Shown here piece after piece: positions 35,353-43,348 of a stretch of 64,000 nt of DNA (the stretch's first letter is position 1; each line of letters starts with the position of its first letter). The stretch covers positions 22,804 to 86,803 of the forward strand of contig NZ_SCMX01000025.1 of assembly GCF_005503625.1 (NCBI RefSeq). Reading direction: 5' to 3'. The DNA is from Cupriavidus sp. 2SB. Lineage in GTDB: Bacteria > Pseudomonadota > Gammaproteobacteria > Burkholderiales > Burkholderiaceae. The translations under genes were made by a program, and so were the position numbers. The notes under the pieces were generated by a model. That model was not told where the DNA came from. It worked only from the letters and a program-made list of their open reading frames with translations, and searched no databases.

Positions 35353-35833
35353 AGTGCAGCTCCTGCAAACGTCCCTTCCGCCTCCAAGAGTGGTGGCGGA
35401 TTGCCCCGCTTACAAGAAAGGTCACGGCGCATTGCGACCGCAACAAAGATGGCACATGGGGGTTGGCAACCGCTCCCATCGCCCTGCGAGCCAGCACTGG
35501 CGCGGATCTTCGTAAATCCGCTGCCGCGCTGGCTTCGCGATCATTGTGTGTATTTTGAGTGAGACGTCTAAAACCTTAGCACAGCGACTGGTGCATTGCA
35601 GCATTTGCCGTCATCGACATGGCTCGATACGTGCGCCACGCCACACCTGCCCGATTATCGCAATGGGCGCCTTGAAGAAACATGGACAGTGCCATGGATG
35701 TTGCCAGGGGTGACAAAGAATACCGATACCGGCATCGGGATTCTTGGGGCGGATGTCACATGCTGTGACTTTCGGGTGGCTTACGCTGCGTCCCGCATCG
35801 CAACTCGCCATGCTCCCCCAAGAGACACCCACA
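35353..35833. other. Intergenic region, nothing recognised
   Basis: This 481-bp gap between a minus-strand hypothetical gene and a plus-strand small lipoprotein gene presumably holds both promoters. Its open frames show no family features, and no repeat or clear palindrome stands out. Confidence 0.4.
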
Positions 35834-36007
35834 ATGACCGAAGCCACCCGAACCTTCGCACCGGCCCGCCCACTGGGTCTGCTGGCTGCCCTGCTGCTAT
35901 GCACGGTGCTGACCGCCTGCGGCGGCGACAACGATAACGGCACGCCGACTACCGCCCCGACCACTACGCCCGAGGCCAAGCCGCAAGGGGTGAAGTGCGC
36001 GCCCTGA
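35834..36007 (+). CDS. Small lipoprotein
   Basis: A 57-residue protein with a lipoprotein signal ending LTAC-GGDND, then a Thr/Pro-rich tail (GTPTTAPTTTPEAKPQG) ending VKCAP. It is probably a membrane-anchored short peptide with no catalytic domain. It lies 79 bp before the phospholipase gene and may share its transcript. Confidence 0.65.
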   Translation: MTEATRTFAPARPLGLLAALLLCTVLTACGGDNDNGTPTTAPTTTPEAKPQGVKCAP

Positions 36008-36086
36008 GGCGCCGGCGCTCCCCCTTTCCGACATCGCCAATCCGCTACAGAACAGCGCTTCAGACCTTCCAGGGCAGACCGAGAAC

Positions 36087-38228
36087 ATGACTTCCAGCCG
36101 CCGTAACTTCCTGAAAATGGCCGGTGGCAGCGCCGCCGCCACCGCCGCGCTTGCCGCCTTCCCGCCGGCCATCCGCCGCGCACTGGCCATTCCGGCCAAC
36201 AACGCCACCAAGTCGATCCGCGACGTGGAATACGTCGTGGTGCTGATGCAGGAAAACCGCTCCTTCGACCACTACTTCGGCACCATGAACGGCGTGCGCG
36301 GCTTCAGCGACCGCTTTCCGATTCCGCTCGCGGGTGGCCGCACCGTCCTTGAACAGACCTACGCCACGGGCAACACCAACCGCGTGGTGCTGCCGTATCA
36401 CCTCGACCAGACCCTGGGCAACGCCCAGCGCGTCAGCGGCACGCCGCACAGCCAGCCCGACGGGCAGGCCGCCTGGGATCTGGGCCGCATGAGCGCCTGG
36501 CCGACATCGAAGAAAACACAGTCGATGGGTTACTACACGGAGCAGGAACTGGGCTTCCAGTACGCGCTCGCCAACGCCTTCACGCTCTGCGACGCCTACC
36601 ACTGCAGCTTCCACGGCGGCACCAACACCAACCGGCTGTTCCACTGGACCGGCACCAATGATCCGTTCGGCAGGAATGGCGGCCCGGTGATCGACAACAG
36701 CGGCGACTCGCTGAACGCCACCGGCATCAACTACACCTGGACGACCTATCCGGAGCGCCTGCAGTCCGCCGGCGTGACCTGGAAGGTCTACCAGAACATG
36801 CCGGACAACTACACGGACAACCCGCTGGCCGGCTTTGCGCAATATCGCGCGGCCAATGCGGCCAAGGGCAATGCCATCGATGGCGCGCCCTATCCGCCGT
36901 ACACCGCCGCCGACGAAGCCGTGAGCCCGCTCTACAAGGGCATTTCCAACACCATGCCGGATGGCGGCTTCGTGCAGGCGCTGCGAGACGACGTGGCCGC
37001 CGGCACGCTGCCGCAGGTCTCGTGGGTCGTGGCACCGGCCACCTACTCCGAGCACCCGGGACCGTCGAGCCCGGTACAGGGCGCGTGGTACACGCAGCAG
37101 GTGATCGACGCGCTGACGTCGAACCCGGATATCTGGAGCCGCACCGTCCTGCTGATCAACTTCGACGAAAACGACGGCTTCTTCGACCACCTGCCCCCGC
37201 CATGCGCCCCGGCGCTCGATGGCAAGGGCCTGCCGGTGGGCTACACGTCGATGGATGCTTCCCCCGAGTACTACAGCGTGGACAAGACCCCGTTCGGCCC
37301 CGGCCCACGCGTGCCGATGTACGTGGTGTCGCCGTGGAGCCGTGGCGGCTGGGTCAACTCGCAGGTGTTCGATCACACCTCGGTGCTGCGCTTCCTGGAA
37401 CAGCGCTTCGGCGTGGCCGAGACCAACATCAGCGCATATCGCCGCGCTGTGATGGGCGACCTGACTTCGGCCTTCGACTTCGTCAATCCGAATGGCAATG
37501 TCACGGTAGGTGTTTCGTTCGACAAGGCCAAGGCCGACGCGGATCGCGCCGCGCAGGACGCCAAGACGCAGATTCCCGTGCCGACCGTTGCCGCCCAGTC
37601 GGTGCCGGTGCAGGCCAAGGGCACGCGTCCGTCGCGCGCCCTGCCCTACACGCTGCACACCAGCGGCGTGGAAGAGCCGGCCACCAACTCCTTCCTGCTG
37701 CGTTTCAAGAACGACGGCAAGCAGGCCGCGGTGTTCCACGTCTACGACCGTCTGAACCTCAGCGATGTCCCGCGCCGCTACGCGCTCGAAGCCGGCGTGT
37801 CGCACGACGCCCGCATCGACGTCAGCGCCGATAACGGCCGCTACGACCTCTGGGTGCTCGGCCCCAACGGCTACCACCGCGCCTTCCAGGGCGACGTGAC
37901 TGCACAGAAGGCCGCCGGCGGCGGTGCTGCACCGGAGATCCAGGTCTGCTACGACGATGGCCCCGAGCCGAAGGTCTGGCTCACGCTGATCAATCGCGGC
38001 AGCGCCACCTGCACGTTCACGGTCAAGCCCAACGCCTACCGCACCGACGGGCCTTGGTCGTTCGAAGTACCGGCCGGCAAGAGCCTGGACCAGGGCTACC
38101 CGGTGAAATCGCAGGCCAACTGGTATGACTTCACGGTGACCACGCAGCAAGGCGGTTTCAATCGCCGGTTTGCCGGGCGGCTGGAGAACGGGGTGCATAC
38201 GACGTCGGATCCGGCGATGGGGGTTTAA
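36087..38228 (+). CDS. Tat-exported phosphocholine-specific phospholipase C
   Basis: A 713-residue secreted enzyme that hydrolyses phosphatidylcholine-type lipids. The twin-arginine signal is SRRNFLKMAGG with a long hydrophobic stretch. The phosphoesterase domain (about 45-440) has VVVLMQENRSFDHYFGTMNG, FTLCDAYHCSFHGGTN, LINFDENDGFFDHLPPP and PMYVVSPWSRGGW. Two C-terminal beta domains (about 490-690) follow, as in PlcN/PlcH. No haemolysis accessory gene (plcR) is present, which suggests the non-haemolytic type. It is followed by an inverted copy of the paired-hairpin repeat. Confidence 0.93.
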   Translation: MTSSRRNFLKMAGGSAAATAALAAFPPAIRRALAIPANNATKSIRDVEYVVVLMQENRSFDHYFGTMNGVRGFSDRFPIPLAGGRTVLEQTYATGNTNRVVLPYHLDQTLGNAQRVSGTPHSQPDGQAAWDLGRMSAWPTSKKTQSMGYYTEQELGFQYALANAFTLCDAYHCSFHGGTNTNRLFHWTGTNDPFGRNGGPVIDNSGDSLNATGINYTWTTYPERLQSAGVTWKVYQNMPDNYTDNPLAGFAQYRAANAAKGNAIDGAPYPPYTAADEAVSPLYKGISNTMPDGGFVQALRDDVAAGTLPQVSWVVAPATYSEHPGPSSPVQGAWYTQQVIDALTSNPDIWSRTVLLINFDENDGFFDHLPPPCAPALDGKGLPVGYTSMDASPEYYSVDKTPFGPGPRVPMYVVSPWSRGGWVNSQVFDHTSVLRFLEQRFGVAETNISAYRRAVMGDLTSAFDFVNPNGNVTVGVSFDKAKADADRAAQDAKTQIPVPTVAAQSVPVQAKGTRPSRALPYTLHTSGVEEPATNSFLLRFKNDGKQAAVFHVYDRLNLSDVPRRYALEAGVSHDARIDVSADNGRYDLWVLGPNGYHRAFQGDVTAQKAAGGGAAPEIQVCYDDGPEPKVWLTLINRGSATCTFTVKPNAYRTDGPWSFEVPAGKSLDQGYPVKSQANWYDFTVTTQQGGFNRRFAGRLENGVHTTSDPAMGV

Positions 38229-38257
38229 GCCCCAGCATCTCTCCCGCTGATGGTTTT

Positions 38258-38383
38258 CTCCCCTCTCCCGCGAGCGGGAGAGGGGCGGGGGAGAGGGCGA
38301 GCCGTGCAAATTGCTACGCGGTCGGCAAGCAGAACCTCCAGCCCTCTCCCCCAACCCCTCTCCCACTGCGTGGGAGAGGGGAG
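38258..38383. repeat. Paired-hairpin intergenic repeat, copy 4 (inverted)
   Basis: Full two-hairpin element in the opposite orientation to copies 1 and 2. Read on the minus strand it gives CTCCCCTCTCCC, TTGGGGGAGAGGGC, the GGAGGTTCTGCTTGCC core and the second hairpin. It follows the phospholipase gene. Confidence 0.85.
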
Positions 38384-38468
38384 CAAACACGCGCACAACC
38401 CCACCTTCTTCCCCCTGTCACATTCCCGCCTTACAGTCGCCGGCTGACCTTGTTCTTCCGGAAGCTCA

Positions 38469-39392
38469 ATGCTTGGCGATCTGCTCATTACGTTCTACGA
38501 AGTGGCACGACAGGGCAGCATCACCACGGCGGCGCGGCAACTGCGCCTGAGCCAGCCCACGGTCACCGGACGTATCCGCCAGCTTGAAGAGCTCTATGGC
38601 GTGGAGTTGTTTCATCGCCGGTCCGGCCGGGTGGACCTGAGCGATGTGGGCGTGGCGCTCATGCCCCTGGCCGAGCAGATCCTGCAGCAGGAGAGCAATG
38701 CGGACTTCCTGCTGCGCAATGCCGGCAACCTGCGCATGGGCAACCTGCGGATCGGTGCTACCGGCCCCTATTACATCCTGCGCAGCGTGGCCGCGTTTCG
38801 GCAGCGCTATCCCGCCATCGAGATCAGTATCGAGATTGGCAATTCGCGGCAGATGATCGAGGCGTTGTACGAGTACCGCATCGACGCCGCCGTGTCCTCG
38901 CACGCGCTCGACGACGATCGCCTGCACCGCGTGACCCTGGCCGCCGATCCGATGGTGCTGGTCGTGCATCCCGTGCATCCGCTCGCCCGTCGGCCCCGCG
39001 TGGAGGTGGCCGAACTGGCGACATGCCACCTGCTGGTACGCGAACAGGGCTCGATGACGCGCGAGGCCACAGAGTCCGCGCTGCTCGCCGCCGGGGCCAG
39101 CCTGCCCTCGCACACCGTCATCGGCAGCCGCGAGGCGATCTGCGAAGCCATTCGCCACAACCTCGGCGCCAGCGTGATGCCGGTAGGCGAGGTGCCGCGC
39201 GATCCGGCGCTCACCGTGGTGCAGTTCGCCAGCAATGCGCCAGTCATCCACGAATACCTGTACTGCCTCAACAGTCGACGCGACACCAGACTGCTGAGCG
39301 CCCTACTCGGCTGCCTGGTTACCCCCGGCAGTGTCGCCAGCCCCACGGACCTGCGTGGCGAGGTGCCGCCGCCAGCGCCTATATTGAATTGA
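38469..39392 (+). CDS. LysR family transcriptional regulator
   Basis: A 307-residue LysR regulator: helix-turn-helix in LITFYEVARQGSITTAARQL and LSQPTVTGRIRQLEELYGVE, then a periplasmic-binding-like effector domain (GNLRMGNLRIGATGPYY, VSSHALDDDRL, GSREAICEAIRHNLGASVMP). It is followed on the same strand by an M14-like peptidase and a hydrolase gene, which are possible targets. The effector is unknown. Confidence 0.9.
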   Translation: MLGDLLITFYEVARQGSITTAARQLRLSQPTVTGRIRQLEELYGVELFHRRSGRVDLSDVGVALMPLAEQILQQESNADFLLRNAGNLRMGNLRIGATGPYYILRSVAAFRQRYPAIEISIEIGNSRQMIEALYEYRIDAAVSSHALDDDRLHRVTLAADPMVLVVHPVHPLARRPRVEVAELATCHLLVREQGSMTREATESALLAAGASLPSHTVIGSREAICEAIRHNLGASVMPVGEVPRDPALTVVQFASNAPVIHEYLYCLNSRRDTRLLSALLGCLVTPGSVASPTDLRGEVPPPAPILN

Positions 39393-39453
39393 CGTCCGTC
39401 CGCGCCCCCCTTCGCCCTCACGCCTCCACCAGACACCTCCCACTGACGATGCA

Positions 39454-40482
39454 ATGACCGACCCGGGCCGCCCCAGCTTTCCCGAGTACGACCAGTTGCT
39501 CACGCTGCTGGAGCTTGGCGCGCCATGGTTCCAGACCGAGTCCGCCTGCCAGGTGGATGTCCGCGGCCACACCTTCGATGTCCACGTAGCCAGCCTGGGC
39601 ACCCGCTCGCCCGATGCACCGGCCATTGGCATCTTCGGTGGTATCCACGGACTGGAACGCATCGGCACGCAACTGGTGCTCGACTACATGCGTGCGCTAC
39701 TGTGCCGGCTCAGTTGGGACGAACTGCTGCACCGGCAACTGGAAACGGTTCGGCTGGTGTTCATGCCGATCGTCAATCCCGGCGGCATGTACGAAGCCAC
39801 GCGCGCCAATCCCAACGGGGTGGATCTGATGCGCAACGCGCCCCAGAACGCTGACGACCGTGTGCCATTCCTGGCCGGTGGACAGCGGCTTGGCGCCTGG
39901 CTGCCGTGGTATCGTGGCCGCGCCGGCGCGCCGATGGAGGCCGAGAGCCGCGCGCTGCTGCGCGTGGTGGAGACTGAATTGTTGCCCCGCCCGCTCAGCT
40001 TTGCGGTCGATTGCCATTCCGGCTACGGCTGGCGTGACAGCATCTGGTTCCCCTATGCCCGCACGCACGCGCCGATGCCGCATTTCCCGGAGATGTACCT
40101 GCTGAAGACGATGTTCGAACAGGCCCACCCCCATCACGGCTATGCCTTCGAGCCCCAGAGCCACCAGTACCTGCTGCATGGCGACCTCTGGGACTACGCC
40201 TACGACCGCACGCCGCCCGGTGGCCTGTTCCTGCCGATGACGCTGGAACTGGGCTCGTGGCTCTGGATCAAGAAGAATCCCCGGCAACTGTTTTCACGGG
40301 CGGGCATCTTCAATCCGATCAAGGCGCACCGCACGGCGCGCGTGCTACGGCGCCATGTGAGCCTGTTCGACTTTCTGGGCCGGGTGGCCGTGGCGCCCGA
40401 GCGCTGGCTGCCACACGGCGACCATCGCAATCAACTGCTGGCGCAGGCGCGCGCGCACTGGCGCGGCAGGCCCGCACCGTAG
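39454..40482 (+). CDS. M14-like zinc carboxypeptidase family protein
   Basis: A 342-residue protein with the M14 zinc-peptidase pattern: HxxE in GGIHGLERIG (His and Glu zinc ligands), PIVNPGGMYEATRANPNGVDL, third ligand in DCHSGYGWRDS, and a likely catalytic Glu in MTLELGSWLW. No signal peptide is seen, so it is probably cytoplasmic and may act on a small amide or peptide. It lies between a LysR gene and an alpha/beta hydrolase gene, only 15 bp before the latter. Confidence 0.82.
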   Translation: MTDPGRPSFPEYDQLLTLLELGAPWFQTESACQVDVRGHTFDVHVASLGTRSPDAPAIGIFGGIHGLERIGTQLVLDYMRALLCRLSWDELLHRQLETVRLVFMPIVNPGGMYEATRANPNGVDLMRNAPQNADDRVPFLAGGQRLGAWLPWYRGRAGAPMEAESRALLRVVETELLPRPLSFAVDCHSGYGWRDSIWFPYARTHAPMPHFPEMYLLKTMFEQAHPHHGYAFEPQSHQYLLHGDLWDYAYDRTPPGGLFLPMTLELGSWLWIKKNPRQLFSRAGIFNPIKAHRTARVLRRHVSLFDFLGRVAVAPERWLPHGDHRNQLLAQARAHWRGRPAP

Positions 40483-40497
40483 CGCCTTCGATCCACC

Positions 40498-41256
40498 ATG
40501 GGACGTTGGATATTCCTGCGCGGCCTGACCCGCGAATCGCGTCACTGGGGTGACCTGCCCGCACGATGGGTGCAGCACGGGCTTGGCCAGCCGCTGCTGA
40601 TCGACCTGCCCGGCAATGGCGATGCCCGCCAGCAACCGGTGCCCGGCACGGTGCGCGGCATGGCCCAAGCGATACGCGATGCGGCACACGCCTCCGGCAC
40701 AAGCGGGCCATGGCATATCCTGGCCATGTCACTGGGCGCGATGGTCGCCACGGACTGGGCACAAACGCACCCGGAAGACCTCGCCAGCCTGGTGCTGATC
40801 AATACCAGCATGCGGCCGTTCAGCCGTCCCACGCAGCGGCTGCGGCCACAGAACTGGGCTGCGATCCTCGGCATGGCACGTCACTGGCACGACCGGGTCC
40901 GGTGCGAGCGCACGATCCACCGGCTGACCTGCGAGCGGCTGGATACGCGCGATGCCGACCTTGCCCGCTGGGTCGAGATTGGAGAAAGCGCCCCGGTCAC
41001 ACGCGATGCCGCATGGCGCCAGCTACTGGCGGCGGCGCGCTTCCGCGCGCAGGACGTGCCGCCGCCCTGCCCCACGCTCATCGTCGCTTCCGACGTGGAC
41101 CGGCTGGTCGATCCGCGATGCTCGGCGCGATTGGCAGCGGCATGGCAGGCCCCGCACGTCCGGTTCGCCCGGCATCCGTGGACCGGCCACGATTTGCCGC
41201 ACGACGATCCGGCATGGCTCTGCGATACCGTCCGCGCGTTCCTGCCACGCCAATAA
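40498..41256 (+). CDS. Alpha/beta hydrolase
   Basis: A 252-residue alpha/beta-fold hydrolase. The nucleophile Ser is in LAMSLGAMVA, the acid in IVASDVDRLVDP and the base His in WTGHDLPHDDP. The oxyanion region is LRGLTRESRHWG. It is close behind the M14-like gene and probably co-transcribed. The substrate is unknown. Confidence 0.85.
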   Translation: MGRWIFLRGLTRESRHWGDLPARWVQHGLGQPLLIDLPGNGDARQQPVPGTVRGMAQAIRDAAHASGTSGPWHILAMSLGAMVATDWAQTHPEDLASLVLINTSMRPFSRPTQRLRPQNWAAILGMARHWHDRVRCERTIHRLTCERLDTRDADLARWVEIGESAPVTRDAAWRQLLAAARFRAQDVPPPCPTLIVASDVDRLVDPRCSARLAAAWQAPHVRFARHPWTGHDLPHDDPAWLCDTVRAFLPRQ

Positions 41257-41290
41257 AAAACCGCCGGAGACCCGAGGCCGTCCGGCGGTT
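41255..41290 (-). terminator. Intrinsic terminator of the TetR gene
   Basis: On the minus strand AACCGCCGGA (41290-41281) pairs with TCCGGCGGTT (41268-41259) and the stem runs into a T-run (41260-41255). It ends the TetR transcript; the plus-strand hydrolase gene stops just before it, so the hairpin may serve both. Confidence 0.8.
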
Positions 41291-41314
41291 GCTTCCTGCG
41301 TATGGCTGAGTGAC

Positions 41315-41935
41315 TTACAGCGAGCCGCAGGTGACTGGCGACTGCGATTCCAGCAACGCCTTCGCGCGGTGGTTGCACAGGGCGCCCAGCAGCGTCTCGG
41401 CGGCCGCTTCCAGACGCTCTTGCGTACCGAACAGCCGCGCTGCGATCAGGCCGCTCTGCAGCGAGCCGTAGATCACCTGTGCCAGCATGGCGGGCGGCAC
41501 CGGGTACGGCGTCTCGCGCTCCTTCTGGCCGCGCTCCAGCAGTCGGGCCAGCCATGCCTCGTTGATGTGATAGAACTCCTTGAGCACGTGATGCACCGAT
41601 TCCGGCAGGCTCAGGATTTCGGTGGACAGCATGCCGGCCAGGCAGATCTGGCCCGAGCCGCAGGTCTGCCGCAGCGGATCCAGATACTGGCGCGCCTGCT
41701 CCAGCACGGGCAGGCTCTGGTCGATGCCCGCCAGCCGCGCCGAGATCCTGCGGCTGTATTCCTGCACCGCCTCCAGGACCAGGTCGTCCTTGGAAGGGAA
41801 GTAATAGTGGATGCTGGAGGTCTTCACCCCCACGAGTTCGGCCAGGTCGCGATAACTGAAGCCGTTGAAGCCGCGGCTGCGGATCAGGACCAGTGTGTGT
41901 TCGAGCAGTTGCTCGCGGACGGGTTGCGTTTTCAT
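41315..41935 (-). CDS. TetR/AcrR family transcriptional regulator
   Basis: A 206-residue repressor starting MKTQPVREQLLEHT at 41935. The helix-turn-helix is FSYRDLAELVGVKTSSIHYYFPSKDDLV, the classical TetR form. The C-terminal ligand domain has a Cys-containing region CGSGQICLAGMLS. An 18-bp palindrome lies 11 bp upstream of the start, and two near-identical palindromes lie upstream of the secreted repeat-protein gene. It therefore very likely represses itself and that gene. The inducer is unknown. Confidence 0.9.
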   Translation of the reverse strand: MKTQPVREQLLEHTLVLIRSRGFNGFSYRDLAELVGVKTSSIHYYFPSKDDLVLEAVQEYSRRISARLAGIDQSLPVLEQARQYLDPLRQTCGSGQICLAGMLSTEILSLPESVHHVLKEFYHINEAWLARLLERGQKERETPYPVPPAMLAQVIYGSLQSGLIAARLFGTQERLEAAAETLLGALCNHRAKALLESQSPVTCGSL

Positions 41936-41945
41936 GGTGGGTACT

Positions 41946-41963
41946 TTATCTACACGAAGATAG
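41946..41963. promoter_or_regulatory. TetR operator, site 1
   Basis: TTATCTACACGAAGATAG lies just upstream of the TetR start. It differs from the sites at 42980 and 43125 by one base in each arm and has the same 4-bp centre, which suggests autoregulation. Confidence 0.7.
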
Positions 41964-42004
41964 ATACTCAACCGGGAATTTCCCGGAGTCAATGCCGGCG
42001 CCGA

Positions 42005-42109
42005 TCACAGCACGCCCTGCACCGCCAGCGTGATGGCTGCACCACTCACGGCGCACAGCGCCAGCCAGCCGCCCAGAACCAGGGCATCCTGCCCGATCCA
42101 CGTCTTCAT
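42005..42109 (-). CDS. Possible 34-residue single-pass membrane peptide
   Basis: A short frame MKTWIGQDALVLGGWLALC continuing to AAITLAVQGVL: a small N-terminal polar part and one hydrophobic helix. A GAGG site lies about ten bases upstream. It sits right behind the terminator of the secreted repeat-protein gene, so expression needs read-through or its own promoter. It could be a real small membrane protein or chance. Confidence 0.35.
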   Translation of the reverse strand: MKTWIGQDALVLGGWLALCAVSGAAITLAVQGVL

Positions 42110-42123
42110 CTTAGTGCTGCCTC

Positions 42124-42163
42124 AAAAAAAACAGACGTGCGCCCTTTTGGGACGCCCGTCTGT
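42124..42163 (-). terminator. Intrinsic terminator of the secreted repeat-protein gene
   Basis: On the minus strand ACAGACG (42163-42157) pairs with CGTCTGT (42137-42131), with inner GGGCGTCCC/AAAAGGGCGC pairing, followed by a run of eight T. It lies about 50 bp after the stop codon. Confidence 0.85.
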
Positions 42164-42212
42164 GCCGGAGTCATCGTCAGATCATGACGACGTTTGAAAC
42201 CTTGGCCGTACC

Positions 42213-42884
42213 TCAGACCAGTGCGCCGTCGGTGAAGACGTCGATCGAGCGGGCACCGTCGCTGAAGCCATCGCGGTTGCTGATGCGGGCACCTTCGGTG
42301 TACACGTCGCGGTTCGAGAGGCTGGCAACCAGGCCATCGCGGTTGCTGACGCGCGCACCATCGACGAACGGGTTGCGCGGAGCATTGCCACGGGCGCCTT
42401 CGGTGTACACATCGCGGTTCGACAGGCTGGCTACGAGGCCATCGCGGTTGGTGACGCGGGCACCGTCAACGAACGGGTTGCGCGGTTCATTGCCACGGGC
42501 GCCTTCGGTGTACACGTCACGGTTCGACAGGCTGGCGATGAAGCCATCGCGGTTGGTGACGCGGGCACCGTCAACGAACGGGTTGCGCGGAGCATTGCCA
42601 CGAGCGCCATCGGTGTACACGTCACGGCTGGACAAGCTGGCAACCAGACCGTCGCGGTTGCTGATGCGGGCACCATCGCTGAAAGCATCGCGGTTTCCGA
42701 TACGGGCACCGTCCGTGAAGGCGTCGCGGTTACCGATGCGAGCACCGTCAGTGAAGGCGTTGCGTTGATCGTTGACGCGGTAGCTGTAACCGTAGGCTTC
42801 GCCACGGGGTTGTGCGGCCTGGGCAGCGCCCGTAACGAAAGCGGCGGCGAGGGCGGCGGCGGTGATGATGGTCTTGGCGTTCAT
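42213..42884 (-). CDS. Secreted tandem-repeat protein with DGAR/EGAR motifs
   Basis: A 223-residue protein with a clear signal peptide (MNAKTIITAAALAAAFVTGAAQA, then AQPRGEAYGY) and an AAGGAG ribosome site. Residues 42-75 are 12-residue repeats of the type NRDAFTDGARIG. Residues 76-180 are three 35-residue units, each NRDGLVASLSSRDVYTDGAR followed by GNAPRNPFVDGARVT with small changes, and a partial unit follows to 200. There are eleven GAR motifs in total and a twelfth altered to GAL. No Cys, no known domain. The regular Asp/Glu-Gly-Ala-Arg spacing suggests a beta-solenoid or a ligand- or metal-binding array, but no family is recognised. Two TetR-type palindromes lie upstream. Confidence 0.8.
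   Translation of the reverse strand: MNAKTIITAAALAAAFVTGAAQAAQPRGEAYGYSYRVNDQRNAFTDGARIGNRDAFTDGARIGNRDAFSDGARISNRDGLVASLSSRDVYTDGARGNAPRNPFVDGARVTNRDGFIASLSNRDVYTEGARGNEPRNPFVDGARVTNRDGLVASLSNRDVYTEGARGNAPRNPFVDGARVSNRDGLVASLSNRDVYTEGARISNRDGFSDGARSIDVFTDGALV
42285..42659. repeat. Three 105-bp direct repeats plus a partial copy within the secreted protein gene
   Basis: Units start at minus-strand positions 42659, 42554 and 42449, each 105 bp, with a 60-bp partial unit from 42344 to 42285. They are nearly identical in DNA as well as protein, which indicates recent duplication and possible copy-number variation between strains. Confidence 0.85.
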
Positions 42885-42979
42885 GATGCTCTCCTTGCGG
42901 GCCGGGCGATCCTGGATTGGGCGGATCGGGCGGCGGGTCTGTGCTGCAGATCGAGCGGTCTTTCTTTTGGTCCTCGTTG

Positions 42980-42997
42980 CTATCTACTGCTAGATAG
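42980..42997. promoter_or_regulatory. TetR operator, site 2
   Basis: CTATCTACTGCTAGATAG has perfect 7-bp arms around a 4-bp centre and lies 96 bp upstream of the secreted repeat-protein start. Its arms are the same as those of the site at 43125. Confidence 0.7.
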
Positions 42998-43124
42998 AGG
43001 ACCAGGGCTAAAAAAAAGACCGCCTCCGGTTTCACTGCCTGGTGTTGCGTGGACCTTTCTGCTTCGGTTCCGTACCGTTTCTGTCTCGGTCCGGAGCGCT
43101 GCGTCGCTGTCCATGGCGTGAATA

Positions 43125-43142
43125 CTATCTACCTATAGATAG
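43125..43142. promoter_or_regulatory. TetR operator, site 3
   Basis: CTATCTACCTATAGATAG has the same perfect arms as site 2, 145 bp further upstream. The whole 464-bp gap 42885-43348 shows no other gene; it holds this pair of sites and, presumably, promoters for the repeat protein and the plus-strand hydrolase. Confidence 0.7.
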
Positions 43143-43348
43143 ACAATCAAGGAGAATTTCGTAGAACTACGAGAAAAGATTTCTATGGGGAGGATTGAGT
43201 TTGCCTATTTCATCGGTAACCCGTTGATTTTTCTAAGCTTTCCATAGCCTTTCCGCCAATTTTCGCTTGTTCGACCTCCAGCACAAACTTTCTTTTACGC
43301 AGGCGAGTGCTACGGTTATCACATACGGACCCCGCCTACCGTCGCGCC

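Noticed and set aside
36060..38396. Long open frame antisense to the phospholipase gene (778 codons)
   Set aside because: No family features, Arg/His/Val-rich composition, and the opposite strand encodes a complete Tat-exported phospholipase C.
42285..42659. Regular repeats that could suggest a CRISPR array
   Set aside because: The 105-bp units are contiguous with no unique spacers and encode protein repeats in frame; no cas genes are present.
42184..42768. Plus-strand repeat-rich frame opposite the secreted repeat protein
   Set aside because: Its repeats are just the reverse reading of the 105-bp units. The minus-strand frame has the signal peptide, ribosome site and terminator.
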